Source: Paenibacillus sp. FSL H8-0537
GTDB lineage: Bacteria; Bacillota; Bacilli; Paenibacillales; Paenibacillaceae
Direction of reading: 5' to 3'
Assembly: GCF_038051995.1 (NCBI RefSeq)
Contig: NZ_CP150290.1
Coordinates: 1,661,501 to 1,725,500 of the forward strand
Length of the DNA: 64,000 bases
Shown: positions 1 to 8,241 of the stretch, one piece after another
How the letters are laid out: the number at the start of each line of letters is the position of its first letter
Numbering within the stretch: position 1 is the first letter of the stretch
Notes under the pieces: model-generated
The model's database searches: none
What the model saw: the letters and a program-made list of their open reading frames with translations, nothing else
Told to the model about the DNA's origin: nothing
Program-made: the position numbers and the translations under genes

Positions 1-354
1 GGCTATAATACGCGGCTGTCCGAGCGGGGAAGCGGCTTGTCTGCCGGCGAGCGGCAGTTGATTTCTTTTGCCCGAATTATCGTATTTCAGCCCAAAATTC
101 TCATTCTCGACGAAGCGACGGCGAATCTTGATTCCTACAGCGAGCAGCTGCTGGAGCAGGCGCTTGCGATCGTATCGAAGGGGCGCACGACGATTATTAT
201 CGCCCACCGCCTTTCTACAGTAATGAAGGCCGATCGCATTATTGTCATGCGCAAGGGTGAAATTGCCGAGCAGGGCACGCATGCAGAGCTGGTGAGACGG
301 CATGGCTATTATGAGGAGCTGTATCGCCATTCGCGGGGAAAAGTATTCGCGTGA
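1..354 (+). CDS. ABC transporter ATP-binding/permease protein, C-terminal part
   Basis: This is the tail of an ABC ATPase reading in from the left edge, so its start is outside the window. The visible 117 residues begin just before the signature motif (LSAGERQ), followed by the Walker B segment (ILILDEAT), the D-loop (ANLDS) and the H-loop histidine (IIIAHRLST). The spacing and the C-terminal stretch ([16 protein letters not shown]) are typical of type I exporters in which a membrane domain is fused to the ATPase, such as MsbA or multidrug half-transporters. The substrate cannot be told from this fragment. No obvious terminator follows before the promoter of the next gene. Confidence 0.9.
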   Translation, partial: GYNTRLSERGSGLSAGERQLISFARIIVFQPKILILDEATANLDSYSEQLLEQALAIVSKGRTTIIIAHRLSTVMKADRIIVMRKGEIAEQGTHAELVRRHGYYEELYRHSRGKVFA

Positions 355-444
355 GCTGATTAAATCGTTCGAAAAATGGGTATGAATAGCAGGTATGTGT
401 TTTGCGCGAGAAAAGTAAAAAACTAGCAATGGACTTTGGGGTTT

Positions 445-473
445 TTGTCATTTTATATTAGATTTGATATAGT
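445..473 (+). promoter_or_regulatory. Sigma-A type promoter for the vWA gene
   Basis: TTGTCA at 445-450 and TATAGT at 468-473 are separated by 17 bases, a good match to the vegetative consensus. They lie about 30 bases upstream of the ribosome site of the vWA gene. This separates the Ter region from the upstream ABC gene. Confidence 0.6.
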
Positions 474-502
474 TAATAGTATCAAGCTAAGGAGGGATCT
501 CT

Positions 503-1270
503 TTGAGTATTGATCTAAGGAAGCAAGCGGAAGACCATTTAATTGATTTGAAGAAGAAAGCGACGATTTCCTTAACTAAGCGGGGGCTGAACGGGCAGGT
601 TGCCCGGGTAGCAGCCGTGTTCGATATTTCCGGCTCAATGACTAATTTGTACAGAAGCGGCATTATTCAAAAAACGGCGGAGCGCGCGCTTGCGCTTGCG
701 ATGAATTTTGATGATAACGGTGCGGCGGATGTATTCGCATTCGGACTGAGCAACCATGAAATTGGGGAAATATATCAAGCGAATTTTTATCAATTTGTAG
801 AGCGGGAAATTACGAGCAAGCACAAGCTTGAGATGGGCACGCAATATGCGGGCGTCATGAAGCAGATCGCGGACTTTTATTATCCAGGGGCGCTGAAGCT
901 TACCCGCAAGGGCGGTTTTCTCGGCTTGGGCAGCCGGACGGAATATGAAATAGATGCATCCAAAGTTAAAAATGATCCGCCCGTGTATGTCCTGTTTTTT
1001 ACAGATGGGGACAACTCCGACAAAGAGGAGACGCGCGAGCTGATTCGCGGCTTGTCACGCCTGGGGATTTTCTTCCAGTTTGTCGGCATTGGCAATGAGC
1101 GCTTCTATTTCCTGGACGAGCTGGACAACCTGGATGGCCGTTATATCGACAATGCGAATTTCCTCAAGGTGAAAAACCTCGATAAAATTTCCGACGACGA
1201 TTTGTATGACAGCCTACTTGTCGAATTCCCGACATGGCTTAAGGAAGCCAAAGCCAAACAATTATTCTAA
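503..1270 (+). CDS. vWA-domain protein of the Ter system
   Basis: A 255-residue protein with one von Willebrand factor A domain. The metal-ion-dependent adhesion site is visible as DISGSM near residues 41-46, with a threonine in MGTQYAG near 112 and the acidic loop FFTDGDNSD near 175, so metal binding should be intact. Such proteins (TerY/TerF-like) accompany TerD proteins and are thought to act as scaffolds in Ter stress complexes at the membrane. The start is TTG at 503, chosen because GGAGGG at 491-496 is well placed. It begins the Ter gene set; the TerD genes follow after about 170 bases that contain an ECF-like promoter. Confidence 0.88.
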   Translation: MSIDLRKQAEDHLIDLKKKATISLTKRGLNGQVARVAAVFDISGSMTNLYRSGIIQKTAERALALAMNFDDNGAADVFAFGLSNHEIGEIYQANFYQFVEREITSKHKLEMGTQYAGVMKQIADFYYPGALKLTRKGGFLGLGSRTEYEIDASKVKNDPPVYVLFFTDGDNSDKEETRELIRGLSRLGIFFQFVGIGNERFYFLDELDNLDGRYIDNANFLKVKNLDKISDDDLYDSLLVEFPTWLKEAKAKQLF

Positions 1271-1338
1271 ATAAATGACAGGTTAATCCAGCCTTTTCTT
1301 CCCTTAATAAAATCTTTATACGATTTGCTGAAATTCTC

Positions 1339-1365
1339 TGAAACTTGTTGGGCGCTACATCCGTA
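1339..1365 (+). promoter_or_regulatory. Candidate ECF-sigma promoter before the terD genes
   Basis: TGAAAC at 1339-1344 and CGTA at 1362-1365 match the -35 and -10 elements of SigW/SigM-type promoters, but the spacer is 17 rather than the usual 16 bases. It lies about 75 bases before the first TerD start. In Bacillus subtilis the equivalent yceCDEFGH operon is controlled by ECF sigma factors, which supports the reading. Confidence 0.5.
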
Positions 1366-1441
1366 GAAAAGGTAGAATGAAAACGAAAGCCACAGATGAC
1401 GAAGCTGCTTCGCCTGATGTGGGAAGGAGGTGACCTCGAAC

Positions 1442-2044
1442 ATGAGTATTAATCTGGTTAAGGGACAGAAAATCGATTTGACCAAAGGAACCTCCGGTCT
1501 TACCAAGCTTATGGTTGGTCTTGGCTGGGACCCAGCGGTGGAAGAGAAGAAAAGCTTTTTCGGAATGGGACGGAAGCAGGCGGCTAACATTGACTGTGAC
1601 GCTTCGGCACTGATGCTGAATGCTAACGGAAAGCTGGCAAGCCGCGAAAGCCTCATCTGCTTCTATAATAAGCAAAGTGCCTGCAACTCGGTCATTCACT
1701 CGGGTGATAATATCACGGGTGAAGGCGATGGTGATGACGAGCAAATCGGTATCGATTTGGCGAAAGTGCCAGCTGATGTGGAGAAAATTCTAGTCGTTGT
1801 CAACATTTATGAAGCTGAAGCAAGAAAGCAGGATTTCGGCATGATCCGCTCGGCTTATATCCGGGTCTTAAATGCAAATAATATGCAAGAGCTGGTAAAG
1901 TTTAATTTGACGGATAATTATTCCGGCATGACCGCTCTGATTACAGGTGAGCTTTACCGTCACAATGGCGAATGGAAATTCAACGCCATCGGTGAAGGAG
2001 CCCAAGCGCCACATATTGATATTTTGGCGGCGCGATACAAGTAA
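1442..2044 (+). CDS. terD: TerD family protein
   Basis: A 200-residue cytoplasmic TerD-domain protein. It shows the family start (INLVKGQKIDLTK), the acidic DCDASALML strand and the calcium-binding loop HSGDNITGEGDGDDEQ. Relative to the next two paralogues it has an insert of about 12 residues rich in Lys and Gly near residue 35-50. The ATG at 1442 is chosen over an in-frame GTG at 1430 because AAGGAGGTGA at about 1424-1433 places the ribosome correctly. TerD proteins bind calcium and take part in tellurite, phage and envelope stress responses. It is the first of four consecutive TerD-type genes, which probably arose by tandem duplication. Confidence 0.93.
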   Translation: MSINLVKGQKIDLTKGTSGLTKLMVGLGWDPAVEEKKSFFGMGRKQAANIDCDASALMLNANGKLASRESLICFYNKQSACNSVIHSGDNITGEGDGDDEQIGIDLAKVPADVEKILVVVNIYEAEARKQDFGMIRSAYIRVLNANNMQELVKFNLTDNYSGMTALITGELYRHNGEWKFNAIGEGAQAPHIDILAARYK

Positions 2045-2080
2045 TACCCATTCCATATAAATGAAAAGAGGTCTTTGACA

Positions 2081-2656
2081 ATGGCAATTAACTTATCCAA
2101 AGGTCAAAAAGTAGACTTGACGAAAACAAACCCAGGACTTTCCAAAATTTTGGTAGGCCTAGGCTGGGATACTAACAAATATGACGGCGGAGGCCAATTT
2201 GACCTCGACGTATCGGTATTCCTCTTGGCAGCATCGGGTAAAGTAGAAGGCGAGAAAAACTTCGTATTCTACAACAATACATCCAATGAGAACGGTTCCG
2301 TCGTACATACAGGCGACAATCGTACCGGCGAAGGCGACGGAGACGATGAGCAAATCAAAGTCGAACTGGCAGCTGTGCCTGCAAATGTAGAGAAAATAGC
2401 TTTCGCTATTACGATCTACGATGCAGAGACGCGCAACCAGAACTTTGGACAAGTTTCCAATGCGTACATCCGTATTGTGAATGAAGCAAGCAGTGAAGAA
2501 CTGATCAAATTCGATTTGGGCGAAGATTTCTCAATCGAAACGGGCGTTGTTGTAGGCGAACTTTATCGTCATAGCGGCGAATGGAAATTCAGCGCAGTCG
2601 GCAGCGGCTATAAAGACGGCTTGGGCGGTCTGGCTCGCGACTTCGGCTTGAACTAA
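2081..2656 (+). CDS. terD: TerD family protein
   Basis: A 191-residue TerD protein, closer in length to the canonical family member (about 190 residues) than the preceding paralogue. The acidic strand FDLDVSVFLL and the loop HTGDNRTGEGDGDDEQ carry the calcium ligands. The C-terminus (SGYKDGLGGLARDFGLN) is the usual family ending. The ATG at 2081 is preferred over an in-frame TTG at 2075; AAAGAGG lies 9 bases ahead. It follows the first TerD gene by 36 bases, so the two are very likely cotranscribed. Confidence 0.94.
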   Translation: MAINLSKGQKVDLTKTNPGLSKILVGLGWDTNKYDGGGQFDLDVSVFLLAASGKVEGEKNFVFYNNTSNENGSVVHTGDNRTGEGDGDDEQIKVELAAVPANVEKIAFAITIYDAETRNQNFGQVSNAYIRIVNEASSEELIKFDLGEDFSIETGVVVGELYRHSGEWKFSAVGSGYKDGLGGLARDFGLN

Positions 2657-2795
2657 CCTTTAAGAGCATACAAGCAGGGGCAGGTCCTCTTTTCTCGCGT
2701 GCGATGTGGCGGGAGGGGAGGGCAAGCCCCTTTACAGCTTTTTTCTAACGTTCCAACCTCTATCACTTAACTCTTCTAGAAAGCGGGGAAATCAT

Positions 2796-3374
2796 ATGTC
2801 TATTAACTTGTCTAAAGGCCAACGTATTGATCTCACAAAAACAAATCCAGGATTGACCAAAGTAGTTGTCGGTCTGGGCTGGGATACGAATAAATATGCA
2901 GGCGGCAGCGAATTTGACCTTGACGCTTCTGCATTTTTGCTCCATGCTGATGGAAAGGCCAAGGGAGCCGAAGATTTTATTTTCTACAATAATAGAGAAA
3001 CATACGGCGGGGCTGTGCTGCATACTGGCGACAACCGTACTGGTGAAGGTGAAGGGGACGATGAGCAAGTCGTTATCGACTTCAGTAAGGTTCCAGCACA
3101 TATCGTGCGTATCGGCATTACAGTTACGATTCATGATGCTCCTGTTCGCCAACAAAACTTCGGTCAAGTTAGCAGCGCTTTCGTACGAGTAGTTAATGAG
3201 GCGAATAACAATGAAGTGCTTCGTTTTGACCTTGGTGAAGAATTTTCGACGGAAACGGCAGTTGTATTCTGCGAATTTTACCGCCATGAGAGCGATTGGA
3301 AATTCCAGGCGATTGGAAGTGGCTTCGCTGGCGGTCTAGCCGATCTTTGCCGTAATTACGGCCTAGAGGTATGA
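2796..3374 (+). CDS. terD: TerD family protein
   Basis: A 192-residue TerD protein highly similar to the one just upstream, with FDLDASAFLL and HTGDNRTGEGEGDDEQ as intact calcium-site segments. An open frame extends upstream to 2706, but the conserved family start MSINLSKGQ begins at the ATG at 2796, which follows the purine-rich AAGCGGGGAA. Its stop overlaps the start of the TerD-TerA fusion gene by four bases (ATGA), so the two are translationally coupled. About 140 bases without a gene separate it from the preceding TerD gene. Confidence 0.94.
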   Translation: MSINLSKGQRIDLTKTNPGLTKVVVGLGWDTNKYAGGSEFDLDASAFLLHADGKAKGAEDFIFYNNRETYGGAVLHTGDNRTGEGEGDDEQVVIDFSKVPAHIVRIGITVTIHDAPVRQQNFGQVSSAFVRVVNEANNNEVLRFDLGEEFSTETAVVFCEFYRHESDWKFQAIGSGFAGGLADLCRNYGLEV

Positions 3375-4741
3375 CGGTAGCGCTCGTAAAGGGGCAGAAA
3401 GCTGATGTAACCAAGTCTAATCCGGGTTTGACCCGGATTACGGCTGCCCTGGGATGGTCAGCCCCTTCCTCCTTCGAAATCGATACTTCTGCGTTTTTGC
3501 TAGCTGCAGGCGGAAAGGTGCGAAGCGACAATGATTTGCTGTTTTACGGCAATCCATCGAATGCTTTTTTATCGTATGTCGAATCGCCGGGCGGCAATGA
3601 CCGCAAGCAGTTCAAGATCGATCTTTCCCGTACCGATGCTGCGATTGAGAAAATTGCAATTACGTTGACGATTTACGATGGCGATAAACGGAATCAGCAG
3701 TTTAGCGGAGTAGCCGGCCTATACATACGCTTCCTGAATGAAAGTACGGGCCAGGAGATTATTCGTTATGACCTTCGTGAGCCGTTCTCGGTGGAAAATG
3801 CAATTGTCATCGGTGAGCTATACAGGTACAATCAGGAGTGGAAATTTAATGCGATAGGGGCCGGATATTCCGGCGGATTGAAAGACTTATGCGGAAGCTA
3901 TGGCATTGAGGTAAAGGACGAGCCCAAAGCTCCTGCTGCGCCAACTCCTCCTCCTGCGCCGCCAGTACCATCTGCGCCGCAGACGTCTTCTGGACCACGA
4001 AATCCGCTTATTCCGCCAGCGCCTCCTAAGCCACAGGAGACGCAGGGCTCGCGCATCGTTATTCCACCAAGGCCTGGCTCTACGCCTGCCCCTGCACCAT
4101 CTGCTCCTGCTGCTTCGCAGCAGCCGACTTCAGAAGCGGCGAAAATCAATTTTTCTAAAATTGAGCTGAAAAAGAAGGGCGACGTCATTAATCTGACGAA
4201 GCAAAGCGGCGGTTTGGGTGAAATTTTGATAAACCTCAATTGGAACCAAAAAGCCGGCGGCGGATTGTTCAAACGTACGGGCATTGATCTTGACCTCGCT
4301 TGCATGTATGAGTTGAAAGATGGCAGCAAGGGCGTGATTCAGGCGCTTGGCAACAGCTTCGGTTCCCTGAACAGAGCGCCATACGTCATGTTGGATGGCG
4401 ATGATCGGACAGGCTCAGTAACGACGGGCGAAAATATCCGGATTAACGGAGAGAAAATTAAGGAAATCAAACGCTTGCTCATTTTCACCTTTATTTACAA
4501 AGGGGTGACGCGCTGGTCTGAGGCTGACGGAGTCGTCACGCTTAGCCAGCAAGGCGGCCCGGATATTATCGTTAAGCTGGATGAATACGATAATGGCCAG
4601 GCGATGTGTGCCATTGCGATGATTACGAATGTGAACAATGAAACGTTCAGTATTGAGCGGATTGTTCGGTATTTTGAAGGACATCGGAAGCTTGATAGTG
4701 CTTTCGATTGGGGTCTCAGCTGGGTTGCAGGAAGCAAATAA
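3371..4741 (+). CDS. terA: TerD-TerA fusion protein
   Basis: A 456-residue two-domain protein. Residues 1 to about 182 form a TerD domain, about 183-257 a linker very rich in Pro, Ala and Ser, and about 258-456 a TerA-type domain (KGDVINLTKQSGG, DLDLACMYEL, YVMLDGDDRTG). In the N-terminal domain the usual GDN-TGEG-GDDE calcium loop is replaced by a short SPGGNDRKQ segment, so this half has probably lost calcium binding, while the TerA half keeps an acidic GDDRTG loop. Fusions of this kind may tether separate Ter modules. It is coupled to the upstream terD gene and followed after 18 bases by terC. Confidence 0.9.
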   Translation: MTVALVKGQKADVTKSNPGLTRITAALGWSAPSSFEIDTSAFLLAAGGKVRSDNDLLFYGNPSNAFLSYVESPGGNDRKQFKIDLSRTDAAIEKIAITLTIYDGDKRNQQFSGVAGLYIRFLNESTGQEIIRYDLREPFSVENAIVIGELYRYNQEWKFNAIGAGYSGGLKDLCGSYGIEVKDEPKAPAAPTPPPAPPVPSAPQTSSGPRNPLIPPAPPKPQETQGSRIVIPPRPGSTPAPAPSAPAASQQPTSEAAKINFSKIELKKKGDVINLTKQSGGLGEILINLNWNQKAGGGLFKRTGIDLDLACMYELKDGSKGVIQALGNSFGSLNRAPYVMLDGDDRTGSVTTGENIRINGEKIKEIKRLLIFTFIYKGVTRWSEADGVVTLSQQGGPDIIVKLDEYDNGQAMCAIAMITNVNNETFSIERIVRYFEGHRKLDSAFDWGLSWVAGSK

Positions 4742-4759
4742 AATGGAGGTTAGAATGAA

Positions 4760-5500
4760 GTGGACTGGCTATCGAATTTTTTCAAAAGCATAGTGGAGAA
4801 CTACGGGCATTTCTTTGATTGGAATGCAGTAGTAACTACCCTCTCCGACCCTGTCAGCTGGGGAATTATTGGAACACTGATTATATTGGAAGGACTTTTG
4901 TCCGCCGATAATGCGCTCGTGCTCGCGGTTATGGTTAAGCATTTACCGAAGGAACAACAGAAGAGAGCTTTGTTTTACGGTATTTTGGGCGCTTATATTT
5001 TCAGGTTTCTGGCGATTGGCTTTGGTACGTATTTGGTTACGTTCACAGCCGTCAAATTCCTAGGTGCAGCTTATCTCTTGTACATCGCTTATAAAGGATT
5101 GTTCAAGGGCGGCGGCGAAGACAGTGTTGAAAACAAAGGGCAATCGTTCTGGAGAACGGTTATCGCTGTAGAATTAATGGATATTGCATTCAGTATCGAT
5201 AGTGTTATCGCGGCATTTGGTGTCAGCAAGGAAGTATGGGTATTGTTCCTTGGCGGTATTCTTGGCGTTCTGATGATGCGCGGCGTGGCCCAAGTATTCC
5301 TCAAGCTGATTGAGAAAATTCCTGAGCTGGAAAAAACGGCATTTTTCCTCATTGCGTTAATCGCAGTTAAGATGATTTTGGGGGCCTTCCATATCGAAAT
5401 CCCTCATCTCTACTTCTTCGCCCTAATCGGTCTTCTGTTTGGCGGTACAATCGTACTAAGCCTGATGAGACAAAAGAAGGGTACTTCAAACAGCAACTAG
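4760..5500 (+). CDS. TerC family integral membrane protein
   Basis: A 246-residue polytopic membrane protein with about seven hydrophobic segments. It carries the TerC hallmarks: an acidic pair in the first half (LEGLLSADNALVLA) and its inverted repeat in the second half (ELMDIAFSIDSVIAA). TerC proteins of this YceF/YkoY group export manganese in Bacillus subtilis, and their membrane Asp/Glu residues are the likely metal ligands. The start is GTG at 4760 with GGAGGT at 4745-4750; a nearby ATG at 4755 is in another frame. No manganese riboswitch is visible in front. It ends the first Ter transcription unit at a strong terminator. Confidence 0.92.
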   Translation: MDWLSNFFKSIVENYGHFFDWNAVVTTLSDPVSWGIIGTLIILEGLLSADNALVLAVMVKHLPKEQQKRALFYGILGAYIFRFLAIGFGTYLVTFTAVKFLGAAYLLYIAYKGLFKGGGEDSVENKGQSFWRTVIAVELMDIAFSIDSVIAAFGVSKEVWVLFLGGILGVLMMRGVAQVFLKLIEKIPELEKTAFFLIALIAVKMILGAFHIEIPHLYFFALIGLLFGGTIVLSLMRQKKGTSNSN

Positions 5501-5540
5501 AACATGTTTAAATAGCGGTTTATGCGGGTAATGATCCCTT

Positions 5541-5577
5541 AATCCCTCCTGGTTAAAGGGGGGATTATTTTTTTTAT
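5541..5577 (+). terminator. Rho-independent terminator after terC
   Basis: AATCCCTCC and GGGGGGATT form a nine-pair stem with one G-T pair and an eight-base loop, followed by a long T run. It probably ends the terD-terC unit or attenuates transcription into the metabolite operon. Confidence 0.8.
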
Positions 5578-5657
5578 GAGTAGATCGCGTATTTGGCGAT
5601 CGGGGCCGAGTAATTGGAACAGTGTCGATTACTGGAATGAATCAGGAGGAAACCGGA

Positions 5658-6863
5658 ATGCGATACTTTGATTATTTTACCTGGGAGGAAGAAGAAGCGG
5701 TTTTCTTCTCGGCACCTACCCCATTCAATCATACGACGGAGCGGGAGCTTCTCGCTTATGCCGTCGGAGCTGCTTTGTATTGTCCGGCTACCCGCCAAAC
5801 GATTTCCGAAGATATTTTAAACCGCAAGCATGAAGGTTTGACGACGATGGTCATTGACCTGGAGGATGCGGTTGGCGACCATTTGGTGGAAATGGCAGAG
5901 GAATCTCTGCTGCAGCAGATTTTTCGGTTATCCTCATTTTTGAAAATAGGCTCGTTATCGCGTGATCATCTTCCTCTCCTGTTCATTCGCATTCGCAGCG
6001 TGCAGCAGCTTGCCCGCATTATCGAGCGGCTGGAAGAAAAGATCAGCCTGATTACCGGCTTTATTTTCCCTAAATTTACGGCAGCAAACGGTGAAGCTTA
6101 TTTTAGTCAAATTGCGGCATTCAACTCTCAGCAGAGCGAGGGGGCACCCGTGCTTTATGGGCTGCCTATACTAGAGACGCCTGCTATTATTTATCGCGAG
6201 TCTCGCATGGAGGAATTGCTGGCGATTAAGCAGCTTTTGGATCGTTATCAGCGTTATGTACTCAACGTCCGTATTGGAGCGACAGACTTCTCCAGCTTGT
6301 TTGGGCTGCGTCGCAGCAAAACGATGACGATATACGATATTTTGCCAGTTCGCGATTGTATGGCGGATATTATCAATATATTTGGAAGAATGGATTCCTC
6401 TTATGTCATCTCGGGACCGGTATGGGAATATTTCTCAAGCAGCAAGCAGGCTCCTGTTCCTTCGCTGTTTCCTTTGCAGCCGGAGCAGCTGTCTGGAAGA
6501 GGCGAGCGCTGGCCATTGCGGCATTCGGCGGCACCGGAAACGGATGGTTTGCTGCGTGAGGTCATGATGGACAAGGAAAACGGTATTATTGGCAAAACCA
6601 TTATTCACCCGTCGCATATTCGGCCGGTGCAATCCCTCTATGCAGTTACGTATGAGGAATATATTGATGCGCAAAGCATTATTGCTAGCCATAATGGCTA
6701 TAACGGCGTACTCAAGAGCGATTATGCCAATAAAATGAATGAAGTGAAACCCCATATGAATTGGGCTAATCGAGTCATTGCAAGATCAAAAATATACGGG
6801 GTGCTGCATGAAGAACAACATTTTATCGCCTTACTCGCAAGCCAGGAGCAAGCATACGTATAA
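5658..6863 (+). CDS. HpcH/HpaI (CitE-like) C-C lyase of the Ter metabolite operon
   Basis: A 401-residue protein of the HpcH/HpaI aldolase and citrate lyase beta-subunit superfamily, TIM barrels that make or break carbon-carbon bonds on acyl-CoA or keto-acid substrates. Visible markers are the strand TTMVIDLEDAVGD near residue 69-81, with the metal-ligand type acidic residues, LLFIRIRS near 107-114 and GFIFPKF near 135. The ATG at 5658 is chosen because AGGAGG at 5644-5649 is ideally placed. It is the first gene of a run of overlapping genes (lyase, PRTases, HAD, ATP-grasp) predicted to make a nucleoside-like metabolite in Ter systems. The real substrate is unknown. Confidence 0.86.
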   Translation: MRYFDYFTWEEEEAVFFSAPTPFNHTTERELLAYAVGAALYCPATRQTISEDILNRKHEGLTTMVIDLEDAVGDHLVEMAEESLLQQIFRLSSFLKIGSLSRDHLPLLFIRIRSVQQLARIIERLEEKISLITGFIFPKFTAANGEAYFSQIAAFNSQQSEGAPVLYGLPILETPAIIYRESRMEELLAIKQLLDRYQRYVLNVRIGATDFSSLFGLRRSKTMTIYDILPVRDCMADIINIFGRMDSSYVISGPVWEYFSSSKQAPVPSLFPLQPEQLSGRGERWPLRHSAAPETDGLLREVMMDKENGIIGKTIIHPSHIRPVQSLYAVTYEEYIDAQSIIASHNGYNGVLKSDYANKMNEVKPHMNWANRVIARSKIYGVLHEEQHFIALLASQEQAYV

Positions 6864-8241
6864 CATTGTAGATGATCTTAAGGTTACGGTAACGGTGACA
6901 GCAAACCCATTCGGATTATCGCCGGATACGCTGTTTGCTATGGCAGCGCGGATGAACAAGAAGCGGGCCTTTCTGTTTGTCAGCAAAGTGCTGGGCAAGC
7001 ATCTGCCTGTTAATTCTTATACTTCGCTGCTAAGCGGCGCGGCTTTGTCTCTGCTGCTTTATAAAAGGTACGCCGAGGATGAGCAGCAGCATGTTTTGGC
7101 TAATGAACTGCTTGATGCTGCCATCGAAGGTTTGACTAGACCGGAGCGGTCTGAGCAGGTTTATCATCAGGTGATTGACGCTAAGCTTAAGCTGCCGGAA
7201 CAGGCGCTGTTCATCGGTTTTGCTGAAACAGCAACTGCGCTTGGTCACAGCATGTTTCGCGTGTTCGGTGCGGATTGTACTTATCTTCACACGACCAGGG
7301 AGCAGATTCCGGCGATGGAATCGCTCATTAGCTTTGAGGAGGAGCATTCCCACGCGGTGGCACATCGCTGTTACGCCTTGGATGCTGCCTTTTTTAACGG
7401 TAACGAGCCGATCGTTCTCGTCGATGATGAGCTCACGACTGGTAAAACAGCCTTGAATATAATACGGGATATCCAAAGGCAATTTCCCCGTCAACAATAT
7501 ATAGTAGCGTCACTGCTCGATTGGAGAACAGAAGCGGATGAGCAGCGTTTTGCGGAAGCCGCACAGGAGCTTGGCGTGTCGATTGAAGTATTGTCGCTAA
7601 TGAAGGGCGCTATCGAGGCGAAAGGAAGCTCGCCCGAGCAGGTAGCGGCCAGTGCGCAGACGCAGGCTGAGACGCCAGCAAGCGCTCGCCTGAATAAAGT
7701 GTATTTGGACGACCTGTTCGAGCTTGCGTCCTACAGCTCGGTTGATTCAGCGGGAGTGGTGAATGCCTCGCCTTATGTGGCAGGAACGGGACGCTTCGGC
7801 ATTCAGTCTAGCGATAATGGAACGCTTGATGCAAGCATTGCAGAGACTGGGGCTCAGCTGAGAAGCATGCGGGTGGGCGAGCGCACATTATGTCTGGGTA
7901 CGGGCGAGTTTATGTATATACCGATGCGAATAGCGGCGGAGCTGGGGCAAGGTGTATTTTTCCATTCAACGACGAGAAGCCCGGTTCATCCGATTGACAA
8001 GCCAGATTATGCGATTAAGTCGGGACAAACGTTTCCATCACCGGAAGATGAGCAGGTGCGGAACTTTTTTTATAATGTCGGTGTCTCGCAATACGACGAT
8101 TGTTTTATTTTTGCAGAGCGCGACTGGTCAGAGGAACGTTTTGCTCCTTTGCTGTCGGCGCTGCATACATGCGGTTTTGGGCAAATCAACGTCATTATTT
8201 GCGGTCCATCAAAGGGCAGTCATAAGGAGGAAATGGCATGA
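6808..8241 (+). CDS. Phosphoribosyltransferase with C-terminal TRSP domain
   Basis: A 477-residue protein. The PRPP-binding motif of type I phosphoribosyltransferases is clear (IVLVDDELTTGKT, near residue 202-214), preceded by FIGFAETATALG. The C-terminal third from about residue 320 (YVAGTGRFGIQ, CLGTGEFMYIPMRIA, FFHSTTRSPVH) matches the TRSP domain that accompanies this PRTase in Ter operons. The start is ATG at 6808, inside the end of the lyase gene by 56 bases. The upstream in-frame TTG at 6778 is unlikely. The expected role is transfer of a ribose 5-phosphate group during synthesis of the Ter-linked metabolite; the acceptor is unknown. Confidence 0.88.
   Translation: MKNNILSPYSQARSKHTYNIVDDLKVTVTVTANPFGLSPDTLFAMAARMNKKRAFLFVSKVLGKHLPVNSYTSLLSGAALSLLLYKRYAEDEQQHVLANELLDAAIEGLTRPERSEQVYHQVIDAKLKLPEQALFIGFAETATALGHSMFRVFGADCTYLHTTREQIPAMESLISFEEEHSHAVAHRCYALDAAFFNGNEPIVLVDDELTTGKTALNIIRDIQRQFPRQQYIVASLLDWRTEADEQRFAEAAQELGVSIEVLSLMKGAIEAKGSSPEQVAASAQTQAETPASARLNKVYLDDLFELASYSSVDSAGVVNASPYVAGTGRFGIQSSDNGTLDASIAETGAQLRSMRVGERTLCLGTGEFMYIPMRIAAELGQGVFFHSTTRSPVHPIDKPDYAIKSGQTFPSPEDEQVRNFFYNVGVSQYDDCFIFAERDWSEERFAPLLSALHTCGFGQINVIICGPSKGSHKEEMA

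Noticed and set aside
4743..4760. Manganese riboswitch expected before TerC genes
   Set aside because: Only 18 bases separate terC from the TerD-TerA gene, so there is no room for one.
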